This document shows, piece after piece, positions 23,765 to 32,650 of a stretch of 53,277 bases of DNA (positions are counted from its first letter, which is position 1; each line of letters opens with the position of its first letter). The DNA is from an uncultured Ectothiorhodospiraceae bacterium. Its GTDB lineage: Bacteria > Pseudomonadota > Gammaproteobacteria > UBA6429 > Thiohalophilaceae. The position numbers and the translations under genes were made by a program. Where the stretch lies: positions 1 to 53,277 of the forward strand of contig CAMYOL010000070.1 in NCBI GenBank assembly GCA_947260005.1. Direction: 5' to 3'. The notes under the pieces were generated by a model, which saw nothing but the letters and a program-made list of their open reading frames with translations, searched no databases and was not told the DNA's origin.

Positions 23765-26157
23765 AAATCGTAAATATATCCAAAGAACAGATAAAAACTA
23801 TCTTCAGATTGATCTGTTAATCCTCCCGAAGTATCCGACGAATCATAACCCATGTCTAATTCGAGTTTAAACGATCGGGTCACATTGTAATTTGCAATTA
23901 AACGAGGTCGATAACTGATACGTGAGGTACCGTTATCATTATCTCGATGATCGATAACCAGGCGAGGGTTAAGACGCCATGTCGGGTTCAAATTAAAGTT
24001 AGTACTGTAATTAAACTGGATGACATTCGAGCTTGCCAGGTCGAGAAAACGAGCGCCAAAAAGAGTGATGTCGTTAGCAGAGAGCAAATTATTGATGACC
24101 AGGGTTGTATTGAAAACAGTTTCGATTCCTGTGCCCTCTATTGCATCGACACCACCCGATGCAACGGTACCATCTAGTTCAGAAATGGTTATGTCACCAT
24201 TTAATTGATACCGTTCAGACAGGAATGTTGAAGCAGATACAGTGAAGCCTGTGTAGGTTCCGGTTCTATCTTCTGCGAGCTGATAGATTTCATCATCGGT
24301 ATACAGAGCTTTTAATTCATCCATACTGGCAACCCCCTGACCAATAAGCGCATTGTTGGTTGTGAGTAATGGACTTTTACGATGGTCCGCAACAATATTA
24401 AGGGTTGAGTTTGCTTTGTTGCGCCAGGTCGCATTGAATCTAAATTGATTGACTACAGAGTAAAAAACATCGTAATCCAGTAAAGCAAAATAGGAAGAAG
24501 TTTCATTAATAAACTTTACTTCAGTTCCAATAGCCTGGCGATCGGTTAAGCCGTTATTTGTCTGGTTTAAGGCGTAGAATTTAAAATCGGCGTCAGAAAT
24601 AAGTGCTTCCATGTCATAACTTAATCCAAAAAATTGTCGATCAGTGTTTAAGCTATCCTTCAGGAAAAAATCAACCGGGTAACCTGCAAGGAAGTTGATT
24701 TTGTGATCAGTACCGATACGTTTATTAAAAATAATACCGTCAAAGCGACCAAGCACACCGTCACTGCTGTGTGACTGACGGCCAATGCGGGCACCATAGT
24801 CATCATCCCGTTTTGAGATATCGTAATAAAAAGTATGCAGTCGACCATCGGTCTTATCATCATCATTTAGAAAGTCAGTGCGATGATTGCCTCCAATATC
24901 AAAGCGTTGATTGAATTCAAATCCTCGTTTACGTCCGGTGAATAATATATCAGATGCTAAAGAACTATCGGTCTGAAAACTCGGCGTCACCTCATTAGAG
25001 GTATATTGGGTTCGATAAAATTGAAACAGACTTCCAAAAAAATCCCACTCGGGTTCTTTGGTTTTGGTTGGTTCGCCTTTTAATTTTGGTTTTGGACGAG
25101 AGGCGGCGGTGAGCAGACCAAGTAAACGTTGGTGTACACGTTCGGCATCTTCTCCTTCAGGATAAAGTTTCATGTATTTTTGATATTCTGCTTTGGCATG
25201 AGCAAACTGGCCATTTCGTTCCCGAGCCAGACCCAAAAGCTCTCTGCTGACTTTGTGATATCTATCGTTATCTAATTCAAGTATGCGGGTGAACAGTCTG
25301 ATTGCGCTTTTATAGTCTTTATCCAGCATCGCCTGACGGGCGCGTTCCATTAGTTTATCAAGTTTGTCAGGTTTTTTTGCGGAGGTAGATTTTTGCCTGC
25401 TTTTAACCGATTTTAATTTGGTATTAAGAAACCAGGCTTCTGCTGTATCGCGTCGTTTTGGGTTGATCTTGCTGATCCAGCCTTGAGGGTAAAAGGGCTT
25501 CAGGTTTTTTAGGTTAGCTTTAGCTGCAGAGGGTGAATGAAAGTAGCCGAGGTGCAGTGAATATGTTGTGTCAAATTGTGCCAGGACCTCGGTGGTGTAT
25601 ATATCGTAGCGTTTAAATTTTTTAAGAGCCGGTTGATTCTTGGGGTCAATAGGTGAATTGGATGATTTTAAATTCAAAACATAGATTGGTAAATTCGATC
25701 TAAGTGCAGCTGGCACCGGTTTTCTGGTTGATCGGGCTTTTATATTTTTTAGGCGAATAGTCAGGTTTTTTCTGTCCCGCCCCATTTTAATTGCAAAATC
25801 AACCGAACGAGAAAACTCGATCGTGAGTACACCATTTTCACCAGGGAACTGCTCATAAGAAACGCGTGTAGCGGGGTTATCGGTTTTTTCTGAGACCAGT
25901 AATTGATCTCTGATCCGGTTAGATATTTGGGTTGAAGGAAACAGCTCCTTCATGCGAATTTTCAGTGTTGTTGCGTCTTTTGCTGGAAAGTGCGAGATAT
26001 ATTCCATCGGGACATTAAATTCGACATTGAGCTGGCCGTCATTTTCTTCATAAAAAAATGTCTGGTCTGCGAGGATGGTGTTCGTTGCAGATAGCGCGCT
26101 ATGTGAGTAAAAGGCAATAGCGACCAATAGTACAAAACTAATGTGATTAAATTTCAA
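23761..26157 (-). CDS. outer-membrane beta-barrel protein with SPOR-like and TPR-containing N-terminal part
   Basis: A 798-residue exported protein. The only plausible start is TTG 26157, which gives a signal peptide ending HSALSA. Domains: an AMIN-like beta domain (about 30-150), a SPOR-like segment (about 185-235, YSLHLGYFHSPSAAKANLKN), a Lys-rich linker, TPRs (about 268-345, DKDYKSAIRLFTRILELDND), then from about 385 a region of alternating amphipathic strands with aromatic girdles, ending in FYLFFGYIYDF. A C-terminal Phe is the outer-membrane assembly signal. The length of the last part suits a barrel of 20 or more strands. No CXXC like that of MtrB is seen. It is the last gene of the cytochrome operon and may be the sheath or pore of a trans-outer-membrane conduit. 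No established name fits. Confidence 0.75.
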   Translation of the reverse strand: MKFNHISFVLLVAIAFYSHSALSATNTILADQTFFYEENDGQLNVEFNVPMEYISHFPAKDATTLKIRMKELFPSTQISNRIRDQLLVSEKTDNPATRVSYEQFPGENGVLTIEFSRSVDFAIKMGRDRKNLTIRLKNIKARSTRKPVPAALRSNLPIYVLNLKSSNSPIDPKNQPALKKFKRYDIYTTEVLAQFDTTYSLHLGYFHSPSAAKANLKNLKPFYPQGWISKINPKRRDTAEAWFLNTKLKSVKSRQKSTSAKKPDKLDKLMERARQAMLDKDYKSAIRLFTRILELDNDRYHKVSRELLGLARERNGQFAHAKAEYQKYMKLYPEGEDAERVHQRLLGLLTAASRPKPKLKGEPTKTKEPEWDFFGSLFQFYRTQYTSNEVTPSFQTDSSLASDILFTGRKRGFEFNQRFDIGGNHRTDFLNDDDKTDGRLHTFYYDISKRDDDYGARIGRQSHSSDGVLGRFDGIIFNKRIGTDHKINFLAGYPVDFFLKDSLNTDRQFFGLSYDMEALISDADFKFYALNQTNNGLTDRQAIGTEVKFINETSSYFALLDYDVFYSVVNQFRFNATWRNKANSTLNIVADHRKSPLLTTNNALIGQGVASMDELKALYTDDEIYQLAEDRTGTYTGFTVSASTFLSERYQLNGDITISELDGTVASGGVDAIEGTGIETVFNTTLVINNLLSANDITLFGARFLDLASSNVIQFNYSTNFNLNPTWRLNPRLVIDHRDNDNGTSRISYRPRLIANYNVTRSFKLELDMGYDSSDTSGGLTDQSEDSFYLFFGYIYDF

Positions 26158-26299
26158 AATATTAAATTCTTACAATGCTATCGAGACGTTAGCAATGTTC
26201 CTTCAAGTGTCCCGGATTGATTATTAATAAATAGATAGATAACTGTATATCTGTTAAAAATCAGGCCTAGGTATTTAGCCAGTTGTATATTTTTTATAG

Positions 26300-27184
26300 T
26301 CACAATACTGGTGTCCAACGAGTCGTACTATGGCAGTCATCACAGGTATCCGCACTTGGCACATGATTCTGACCCTTTCCGACCGCAATGGTACCGTTAT
26401 GGCAGCTAACACAAGTGCCTATAACTTCACCATGATCAACTGACGCGGGAATCCAGCCAGAGGTGCGGTGACAGTTTTCGCAAATATTACTTGTTTGTAT
26501 GTGGCCTGCGTTTTTACCGGCTGCGCGGGAGCCGTCATGACAGTTAATGCAAGCTGAAGTAATACCTGTGTGATCAAATCCAGCCGGGATCCAGCCAGAG
26601 GTTCGGTGGCAATCTTCGCAGAGATCACTGGTAGGTAAATGATTAGCATTTTTACCTGTCGATATTGTGCCATTATGGCAGCTAACACAACTTGCCGTTA
26701 TCCCACTGTGATCAAAGCGTGCCGGAATCCAGGCAATGGTGCGATGGCACTCATCACAGCGATTATGACTTTGGATATGATTGGGATTTTTCCCGGTAGA
26801 TCTGATTCCGTCGTGGCAGGTCACACATGAGCCTGTAATTGACAGGTGATCCATGCGTGCGCCGAGCCAGCTGACTTCAGTGTGGCAGTCGTCGCACTGC
26901 TCACTCGATTCTATATGGTTGACCGGTTTTTTAGTGATCGCGATTAATGTTCCCTGACCATGGCAACCCTCACATTTTTTTGACGTGCCTTTGAATATTC
27001 CATGTCTGTGGCAGGTTTCACAGCGGATCCGCGAATGGTTTCCACTCAACAGATAACCCGTCTGGTCGTGATCAAATTCAGCAAAGCTATCCTCGGTGAA
27101 TAATAACAACAGGCAGATTGTGATTAAGCTGAACAAAAAGGTTTTATTCTGCCGGTTTGTTGTTTTGGCTATCAATGAACCCAT
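26300..27184 (-). CDS. periplasmic 11-haem c-type cytochrome
   Basis: A 294-residue protein with a signal peptide (FLFSLITICLLLLFTEDSFA) and 11 CXXCH motifs: CETCH, CEGCH, CDDCH, CVTCH, CDECH, CVSCH, CEDCH, CINCH, CENCH, CVSCH and CDDCH. From about residue 80 the sequence is a 46-residue unit repeated about four times, each with two haems and the pattern GWIPA.FDH.GIT..C..CH (one haem per about 23 residues). Spare histidines in FDH and NH positions could be distal ligands. A GAGGAA ribosome-binding site precedes the ATG. It follows the 21-haem gene by 29 bases. Such close haem packing fits an electron wire in the periplasm. Confidence 0.92.
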   Translation of the reverse strand: MGSLIAKTTNRQNKTFLFSLITICLLLLFTEDSFAEFDHDQTGYLLSGNHSRIRCETCHRHGIFKGTSKKCEGCHGQGTLIAITKKPVNHIESSEQCDDCHTEVSWLGARMDHLSITGSCVTCHDGIRSTGKNPNHIQSHNRCDECHRTIAWIPARFDHSGITASCVSCHNGTISTGKNANHLPTSDLCEDCHRTSGWIPAGFDHTGITSACINCHDGSRAAGKNAGHIQTSNICENCHRTSGWIPASVDHGEVIGTCVSCHNGTIAVGKGQNHVPSADTCDDCHSTTRWTPVL

Positions 27185-27213
27185 CTTGTTTCCTCGTCTT
27201 TATTGATGTTGCG

Positions 27214-28809
27214 TCAACGACGCATGCGCACATCTTTAAAATCCTTCGTGCTATGACAACGATCACAGCGCGGCCCGAATTGTCCGTTATGGTTATCGTC
27301 AGCACGATGACAATTAAGACAATTTCTAGGCTTCGATTTCACTTTGCTAACAGCGGTTACATGACAACTGTGGCAATGTACTTTTTTATGTGCACCATCA
27401 AGTTTAAACTTGGATTCTTTATTATGTTCAAAACGCCAGATAGACCAGCCATTCGGATTATGACATCTTTGGCAATTAGTGCCTAACGTTCCTTTGTGTA
27501 CATCATCCTGTTTGTGACAGCTATTACATTTTAGGGAGGTATCCTGATAGTTATTATCAAGGTGGCACTCTTCACAGGGTACGATCGAGTGCAGTCCTAC
27601 CAGGGGAAACTTGGTGATGTCATGGTCAAAGCGCAGTTTACTGCGCCAGCCTTTTTCGTTATGACACTTATCACATTTTTTGCCCTGTTGTCCTTTATGA
27701 ACATCATCGGTCTTATGGCAGCTGTAGCAATTCTTTTTAAGTTTAACTTTATAAATATTTTTTTTATGGCAGCTGGTGCAGGTGGTGGTGGCATGTTTTC
27801 CACGTAACTTGAATTTCGTTTTTTTATTGTGATCAAAGCGATTTTTATACCATGATTTTTCGTTGTGACAGGTCTGACATTTTTTGCCAAAGCGTCCCTT
27901 ATGCGAATCGTCATGTTTATGGCAGGTAATGCAGGCCATCTTTAGTTTGAACTTGTAGGGGTCCTTTTTATGGCAGCTTTTGCAGTCCTGGTTTTTATGC
28001 TGGCCGCGTAATGGGAAATCGGTATGTTTGTCATGATTAAAGCCCCGTGTTTTCCAGTTTTTCGTCGTGTGACACTTTTGACATTGGGTGCCATTACGAC
28101 CGCGGTGTGAGTCGTCGCCTTTGTGACAGGAAATGCAGGTCTTGGGCGTTTTAATATAACGATCGGCTATATGACAGGCACTGCATTCGGTTTTCTTGTG
28201 TTTTCCGGTGTGAGGGAATTTGGATTTTTTGTGCTTGTAGTGAAATTCCCGCCAGTTATTTTCTGAATGGCATTTGTCACAGCGCTTTGCGATCTTACCC
28301 ATCGTTTTAGCTTTATGAGGGGTGTCTTTTTTGTGGCAGCTGTAACAGTCACGGGGCGCTTCACGATATTTCTTTTTTGGTTTATGGCAGCTTTCGCAAC
28401 TAATTTTTTTGTGTTCGCCTTTTAGCTTAAAGTCTGTGTACTGGTGATCAAAGGTCAGTTTATTGAGCTTAACCACATCATACTTTCTGCCCTTATGTTC
28501 GGTATGACAGGTCGAGCACTCTTGTATATGTATGGCCTTTTTACGGCCGTGATATCCGATACGTTTATTTAAGTCATCTCTGACTTCTTTATGACAGTCT
28601 AAACATTTGGATTTTTGTTTCTTGCGATCAAATCGATCATGACATTTAATACATTCATTTTGATATTTTTTATGCCCTTCGATGACATCGCCGGGGCTGA
28701 TCAGTGACTCGATAGCCGTCGCCTGTACCAGGCTGCTAAGCATCGACAAAACACCGAGCAAAAAACAGAATAAAAAAAACGAATAAGTACTGCTCATTTT
28801 GTCGGGCAT
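27214..28809 (-). CDS. periplasmic 21-haem c-type cytochrome
   Basis: A 531-residue protein with a signal peptide (FFLFCFLLGVLSMLSSLVQATA) and 21 CXXCH motifs by direct count. From about residue 150 it is built of roughly 68-residue units with three haems each, of the type SCHK.DD.HKG..G..C..CH....W....F.H, then TKF.L.G.H....C.SCHKK..YK.KL. Five full units and a partial one are visible. It is very rich in Lys and His, so strongly basic with ample distal haem ligands. It probably relays electrons across the periplasm. ATG 28797 (MSSTYSFFL) is an alternative start. It lies 5 bases after the membrane cytochrome b gene, clearly in one operon. Confidence 0.93.
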   Translation of the reverse strand: MPDKMSSTYSFFLFCFLLGVLSMLSSLVQATAIESLISPGDVIEGHKKYQNECIKCHDRFDRKKQKSKCLDCHKEVRDDLNKRIGYHGRKKAIHIQECSTCHTEHKGRKYDVVKLNKLTFDHQYTDFKLKGEHKKISCESCHKPKKKYREAPRDCYSCHKKDTPHKAKTMGKIAKRCDKCHSENNWREFHYKHKKSKFPHTGKHKKTECSACHIADRYIKTPKTCISCHKGDDSHRGRNGTQCQKCHTTKNWKTRGFNHDKHTDFPLRGQHKNQDCKSCHKKDPYKFKLKMACITCHKHDDSHKGRFGKKCQTCHNEKSWYKNRFDHNKKTKFKLRGKHATTTCTSCHKKNIYKVKLKKNCYSCHKTDDVHKGQQGKKCDKCHNEKGWRSKLRFDHDITKFPLVGLHSIVPCEECHLDNNYQDTSLKCNSCHKQDDVHKGTLGTNCQRCHNPNGWSIWRFEHNKESKFKLDGAHKKVHCHSCHVTAVSKVKSKPRNCLNCHRADDNHNGQFGPRCDRCHSTKDFKDVRMRR

Positions 28810-28814
28810 ATTTT

Positions 28815-29717
28815 TTAATACATGTGTACGGCAATAACATGGACAATCCCTGTTACGACAAGCATGATAAACAGTGGTAAATGAAAAACATGCCAGAATG
28901 AAAACAGGCGCGCATAGACAGTAAGCTGGCTGGTTTTTTTCAAACAGAAGAAATAATCACGTAAGTACTCTTTCGATTGTTTTTTAAAGTCATTAAGCAT
29001 TTCGTTGCCCCAGTTATTTGCATAGGCCTGTTTCTTTAAGTCTGTCAGCAATGACCATGTAATATGTTTTATTGTTAACTTTGAGCGTACGGCTATCAAT
29101 GGCATAAAAAGCAGGTGTAACAGGAAAAAACGAGGTTTGAGCATGAATTTCTCATATCGTTTGATTTTCTTAATAATACGAGGTGATAAGGAAATGTGTG
29201 CACCCAGATTACCTTTTGTTAGTTGTATGTCGTGGCGCAAATCTTTTAGAGATGCCATTTGGCCGTATAATCCATAGTGGATGCGGGTATAAAAAAATCG
29301 ACCGACCAAACCACTTCCTGCAACCAATAACATTGAAAACAGGGCGAGGTTACTGTTGGTTGAACCTAAACTAAAATTAGAATGAAAAAGAATAAGTACT
29401 GGGCCAATCACACCAAGTGCCATATGCAGTTGGAACCATCGTTTTACGCTCACCAGGTTTCTCATCGCCTTAATCGATTTGCGTAACGGGTAAAACAGCA
29501 GAAACAGCATTACCGAACCGCCAATAATTCCAAGGGCATATCCCCAGCCATCAGCGGCATTCAGGTAGCTTTCATCACGGCCGCGCCAGCCGATGATCAG
29601 CAAAAGGCTGAAAAATATAGTATTGGCCCAATTCCACAGGCGTTGTGACCAATATGAGAGACGCTCGGTGCGACTAAGCGATTCTTTAGGTCGCAGTTGT
29701 TCATTACGGGTATCCAC
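28815..29717 (-). CDS. inner-membrane b-type cytochrome-like protein
   Basis: A 300-residue protein with about six hydrophobic segments: IFFSLLLIIGW, WGYALGIIGGSVMLFLLFYPL, LHMALGVIGPVLILFHSNF, LALFSMLLVAGSGLVGRFFY, FFLLHLLFMPLIAV and LFIMLVVTGIVHVIAVHMY. Histidines sit at haem-like positions within helices (QLHMALGV, LILFHSNF, FWHVFHLPLFI and GIVHVIAVH), as in cytochrome b561/ferric-reductase-type domains. It is probably the quinol-side or cytosolic-side entry to the multihaem cytochromes. It is the first gene of the run cytochrome b, 21-haem, 11-haem, beta-barrel. CRP-like sites lie upstream. I cannot assign it to a named enzyme. Confidence 0.75.
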   Translation of the reverse strand: MDTRNEQLRPKESLSRTERLSYWSQRLWNWANTIFFSLLLIIGWRGRDESYLNAADGWGYALGIIGGSVMLFLLFYPLRKSIKAMRNLVSVKRWFQLHMALGVIGPVLILFHSNFSLGSTNSNLALFSMLLVAGSGLVGRFFYTRIHYGLYGQMASLKDLRHDIQLTKGNLGAHISLSPRIIKKIKRYEKFMLKPRFFLLHLLFMPLIAVRSKLTIKHITWSLLTDLKKQAYANNWGNEMLNDFKKQSKEYLRDYFFCLKKTSQLTVYARLFSFWHVFHLPLFIMLVVTGIVHVIAVHMY

Positions 29718-29841
29718 TGGTTTTAAAATCTTCTATTTTAAGAAGAACTCCTCTTGATCTCGATTAGCACTTTGTTACGGGCCATATCTATACGTATGGT
29801 AACGTAACCATGCGAAGCATAGGGGAATTATCTTAGAACAC

Positions 29842-29857
29842 AGTGAAATCAATCACA
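29842..29857 (-). promoter_or_regulatory. CRP-like binding site, proximal
   Basis: AGTGAAATCAATCACA reads on the minus strand as TGTGA-N6-TCACT, matching the CRP/Vfr half-sites at nine of ten positions. It lies about 125 bases before the start of the membrane cytochrome gene. The identification is by pattern only. Confidence 0.45.
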
Positions 29858-29950
29858 GAACAGCAGTTTTACAGGCTAAATGTGGAATGATCCCCCTAAT
29901 ATATATAACGTTCCGATCAGCCGATACGTTGCATCGATTTGTCGCGGATA

Positions 29951-29966
29951 TGTGAACATAGTCACA
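29951..29966 (-). promoter_or_regulatory. CRP-like binding site, distal
   Basis: TGTGA-ACATAG-TCACA is a perfect match to the CRP core (TGTGA-N6-TCACA), and the flanking A/T extends the symmetry (ATGTGA...TCACAT). It lies about 234 bases before the membrane cytochrome gene, in a gap whose neighbours both face the minus direction, so only that operon can be its target. The rest of the 29718-30045 gap shows nothing recognisable. Confidence 0.55.
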
Positions 29967-30045
29967 TTTACGTCAGACTTTTATTAGCGGGGCAAAGTTG
30001 TATGAAACAGGATAAAAAAACACCAAGGTTAATGTCGCTAGAGAT

Positions 30046-30068
30046 AAAGGCGGGTAAAACCCGCCTTT
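30046..30068 (-). terminator. stem-loop terminator after the DUF971 gene
   Basis: AAAGGCGGGT and ACCCGCCTTT form a perfect 10-bp stem with a 3-base loop, about 34 bases beyond the stop codon of the minus-strand gene. The T-run is short, but the stem is strong. It would end the hslVU-DUF971 transcript. Confidence 0.65.
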
Positions 30069-30101
30069 GGGGAAGACCATGGATCGGCCAGGTATTGAGC
30101 C

Positions 30102-30479
30102 TTACTGCAGGTGCTGGGGTTCGGGTCGCTCGTGCCCCGCTTCTTTTAGACGTTTCAGGTAGTTTGGCCACAGCTGGTCATATTCTTTTCCGAGTTGATA
30201 TAAGGTATCCCAGGAGTAAATTCCGGTATCATGGTTATCATCAAAGAATAATTGCACGGCGTAGTTACCGACTTGTTCGATCTTGGTGATGTTAACGTCT
30301 TGCTTACCGATTTGCAGGACTTCCTGGCCCGGGCCGTGACCCTGAACTTCTGCCGATGGAGAATTCACGCGAAGATACTCGGCGCTCAATTCATATTTTT
30401 CACCCGTGTTAAATTCGACTTCCAGCATATGAGCTTGTGAGTGATAGGTAAGATTGGTTGGAATGTGTTTTTCAGCCAT
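30102..30479 (-). CDS. DUF971 (gamma-butyrobetaine hydroxylase N-terminal-like) protein
   Basis: A 125-residue protein. ATG 30479 is chosen over the upstream frame start because GAGG lies 8 bases ahead. The DUF971 pattern is present: LEVEFNTGEKYELSAEYLRVNSPSAE, then GNYAVQLFFDDNHDTGIYSW and LYQLGKEYDQLWPNYL. Related domains bind zinc at the N terminus of gamma-butyrobetaine hydroxylase; stand-alone copies are linked to Fe-S proteins, but their role is unsettled. It sits 65 bases after hslU, its usual neighbour. Confidence 0.88.
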   Translation of the reverse strand: MAEKHIPTNLTYHSQAHMLEVEFNTGEKYELSAEYLRVNSPSAEVQGHGPGQEVLQIGKQDVNITKIEQVGNYAVQLFFDDNHDTGIYSWDTLYQLGKEYDQLWPNYLKRLKEAGHERPEPQHLQ

Positions 30480-30544
30480 TGCTTGTGCCTCTAAAAATAG
30501 ATTTCGTTGCAACCTTCTTTTATCGAAGAAGATTAAATATTAAT

Positions 30545-31897
30545 TTATAAGATATACCGACTCAGGTCTTCATCTTCTGCCAGGTCGCTCAAGTGTTTAT
30601 CGACATATTCAACATCGATGGTGACGGTCTCACCATTAATGTCTGATGCACTAAACGAAATTTCCTCTAGCAGTCGTTCCATCACCGTATGTAAACGACG
30701 TGCACCAATATTTTCAGTGCGTTCATTTACTTGCCAGGCGACTTCCGCGACTCGTTCTATGCCTTTGGCTTCAAACACGAGATTTACGTCTTCGGTTTCA
30801 AGCAAGGCGCAATATTGTTCTGTCAAAGATGCATCCGGTTCCGTTAGTATGCGCACAAAGTCCTCGGTTGATAATGCATTTAACTCAACTCGAATCGGGA
30901 AGCGACCTTGCAGTTCTGGGATCAGATCCGATGGTTTTGCTACGTGAAATGCGCCGGAGGCTATAAATAAAATATGATCGGTTTTTACCATGCCGTATTT
31001 TGTTGTGACGGTTGAGCCTTCGACCAGGGGTAGCAAGTCACGTTGGACTCCTTCGCGCGATACATCGGCACCGCCGCCTGATTCACCACGTTTTGCTATC
31101 TTGTCCATCTCATCTAGAAATACGATGCCGTTTTGTTCAACTTGTTCTAATGCTCGGGTCTTTATTTCATCTTCATTAATTAAACGCGCCGCTTCATCAT
31201 CGATTAAGTGTTTACGCGCCTGATGAATAGGTAGTTTTCGAGATTTCTTTTTACTGTTGCCCATGTTGGCAAACATACCCTGCAATTGGCTGGTCATTTC
31301 TTCCATGCCAGGAGGGGCCATAATCTCTACGCCAACGCCAGGTGCATCTACTTCAATTTCAACTTCTTTATCGTCGAGTTCACCTTCACGTAATTTCTTG
31401 CGGAATTTTTGGCGTGTTTCATTTTGACGATCGGTTTCTGTTTCTTCACCTTCGCTATTAAAACCAAAGGTGTTGCCACGTGCTGGCGGTAATAGTATGT
31501 CAAGAATGCGTTCTTCTGCCGCGTCTTCAGCACGAGTGCGGACCTTGAGCATCTCTTGTTCGCGAATCATTTTAATCGCGATGTCCATCAGGTCGCGTAC
31601 AATGGATTCAACGTCACGGCCAACGTAACCGACCTCCGTAAATTTGGTGGCTTCCACTTTCAAAAAAGGGGCGTTTGATAGTTTGGCAAGTCGACGTGCA
31701 ATTTCGGTTTTACCGACACCTGTCGGACCGATCATTAAAATATTTTTTGGTGTAATCTCGTTACGCAATGATTCATCAACGCAGCTACGGCGCCAGCGAT
31801 TACGTAATGCGATAGCCACGGCGCGTTTTGCGTTGTCCTGGCCAATAATGTGTTTATCCAGCTCGTGGACGATTTCACGTGGAGTCATTTGAGACAT
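30545..31897 (-). CDS. hslU: ATP-dependent protease ATPase subunit HslU
   Basis: A 450-residue AAA+ ATPase: start [19 protein letters not shown], Walker [17 protein letters not shown] (about 57-72), Walker [13 protein letters not shown] and sensor region GRFPIRVEL. The I-domain (about 110-240) is present. The C terminus, LSRYIL, is the tail that docks into HslV. HslU unfolds substrates and feeds them to the HslV peptidase. It lies 6 bases after hslV; length is normal. Confidence 0.97.
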   Translation of the reverse strand: MSQMTPREIVHELDKHIIGQDNAKRAVAIALRNRWRRSCVDESLRNEITPKNILMIGPTGVGKTEIARRLAKLSNAPFLKVEATKFTEVGYVGRDVESIVRDLMDIAIKMIREQEMLKVRTRAEDAAEERILDILLPPARGNTFGFNSEGEETETDRQNETRQKFRKKLREGELDDKEVEIEVDAPGVGVEIMAPPGMEEMTSQLQGMFANMGNSKKKSRKLPIHQARKHLIDDEAARLINEDEIKTRALEQVEQNGIVFLDEMDKIAKRGESGGGADVSREGVQRDLLPLVEGSTVTTKYGMVKTDHILFIASGAFHVAKPSDLIPELQGRFPIRVELNALSTEDFVRILTEPDASLTEQYCALLETEDVNLVFEAKGIERVAEVAWQVNERTENIGARRLHTVMERLLEEISFSASDINGETVTIDVEYVDKHLSDLAEDEDLSRYIL

Positions 31898-31903
31898 GAG
31901 AGT

Positions 31904-32443
31904 TTAAAATTCCAGTTCTTCAATCGTGTGATTGTGATTGGTGTAAATACAAATATCGCCAGCAATGCCCAGTGATTTTTCAGTAATCTCACGAGCATCA
32001 AATTCAGTATTATTTAATAAGGCACGTGCGGCTGACAGCGCATAATTGCCTCCTGAACCGATTGCAATAATGCCTTGTTCAGGTTCGATGACATCACCGA
32101 GGCCAGAAATGATCAGGGAGCTTTCTTTATCGGCCACGGCCAGTAAAGCTTCAAGCCGACGCAAAGTGCGATCGGTGCGCCAGTCTTTGGCCAATTCAAC
32201 GGCGGCTCTAGCAAGCTGCCCAGAATGTTTCTCAAGCTTGCCTTCGAAATATTCGAATAGTGTAAAAGCATCCGCAGTCGCGCCGGCGAAACCAGCGAGC
32301 ACTTGATCCCGATAGAGTCGACGTACTTTTCGGGCGTTACCTTTCATGACTGTGTCGCCCAGACTAACCTGACCGTCACCGCCTATAACAACTTTATTGC
32401 CCCGTCGAACCGACAGGATGGTCGTACCGTGATATGGCTCCAA
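31904..32443 (-). CDS. hslV: ATP-dependent protease peptidase subunit HslV
   Basis: A 179-residue threonine peptidase. The start is set at TTG 32443, which has GGGAG 6 bases upstream and gives [14 protein letters not shown], matching the family. A longer frame to 32512 would add residues unlike HslV. The catalytic residue is the first Thr of HGTTI after removal of a short propeptide; GQVSLG, KVRRLY and [14 protein letters not shown] are conserved. It assembles as two hexamers with HslU. First gene of hslV-hslU-DUF971. Confidence 0.95.
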   Translation of the reverse strand: MEPYHGTTILSVRRGNKVVIGGDGQVSLGDTVMKGNARKVRRLYRDQVLAGFAGATADAFTLFEYFEGKLEKHSGQLARAAVELAKDWRTDRTLRRLEALLAVADKESSLIISGLGDVIEPEQGIIAIGSGGNYALSAARALLNNTEFDAREITEKSLGIAGDICIYTNHNHTIEELEF

Positions 32444-32650
32444 AATGAACTCCCAAATAAAACGGGTTGCGATTGTACACCAGTTAATATGGCTTGTTGT
32501 AATCCAGGCCATTTAAATAGGGACGATCCAGCATCGACACAAGGTTTGTGAGAAAATTAAGCTTAAATCCATGAATTTCACAGGGTTTTAGCATGGCCGT
32601 GGGACACGATTCAATTTCCGGGCGATGTTGACGAGTTGGCCTAAATAAAT

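Noticed and set aside
27562-27914. Frames on both strands overlapping the 21-haem gene
   Set aside because: The 21 CXXCH motifs fix the coding frame; the others are shadows of its repeats.
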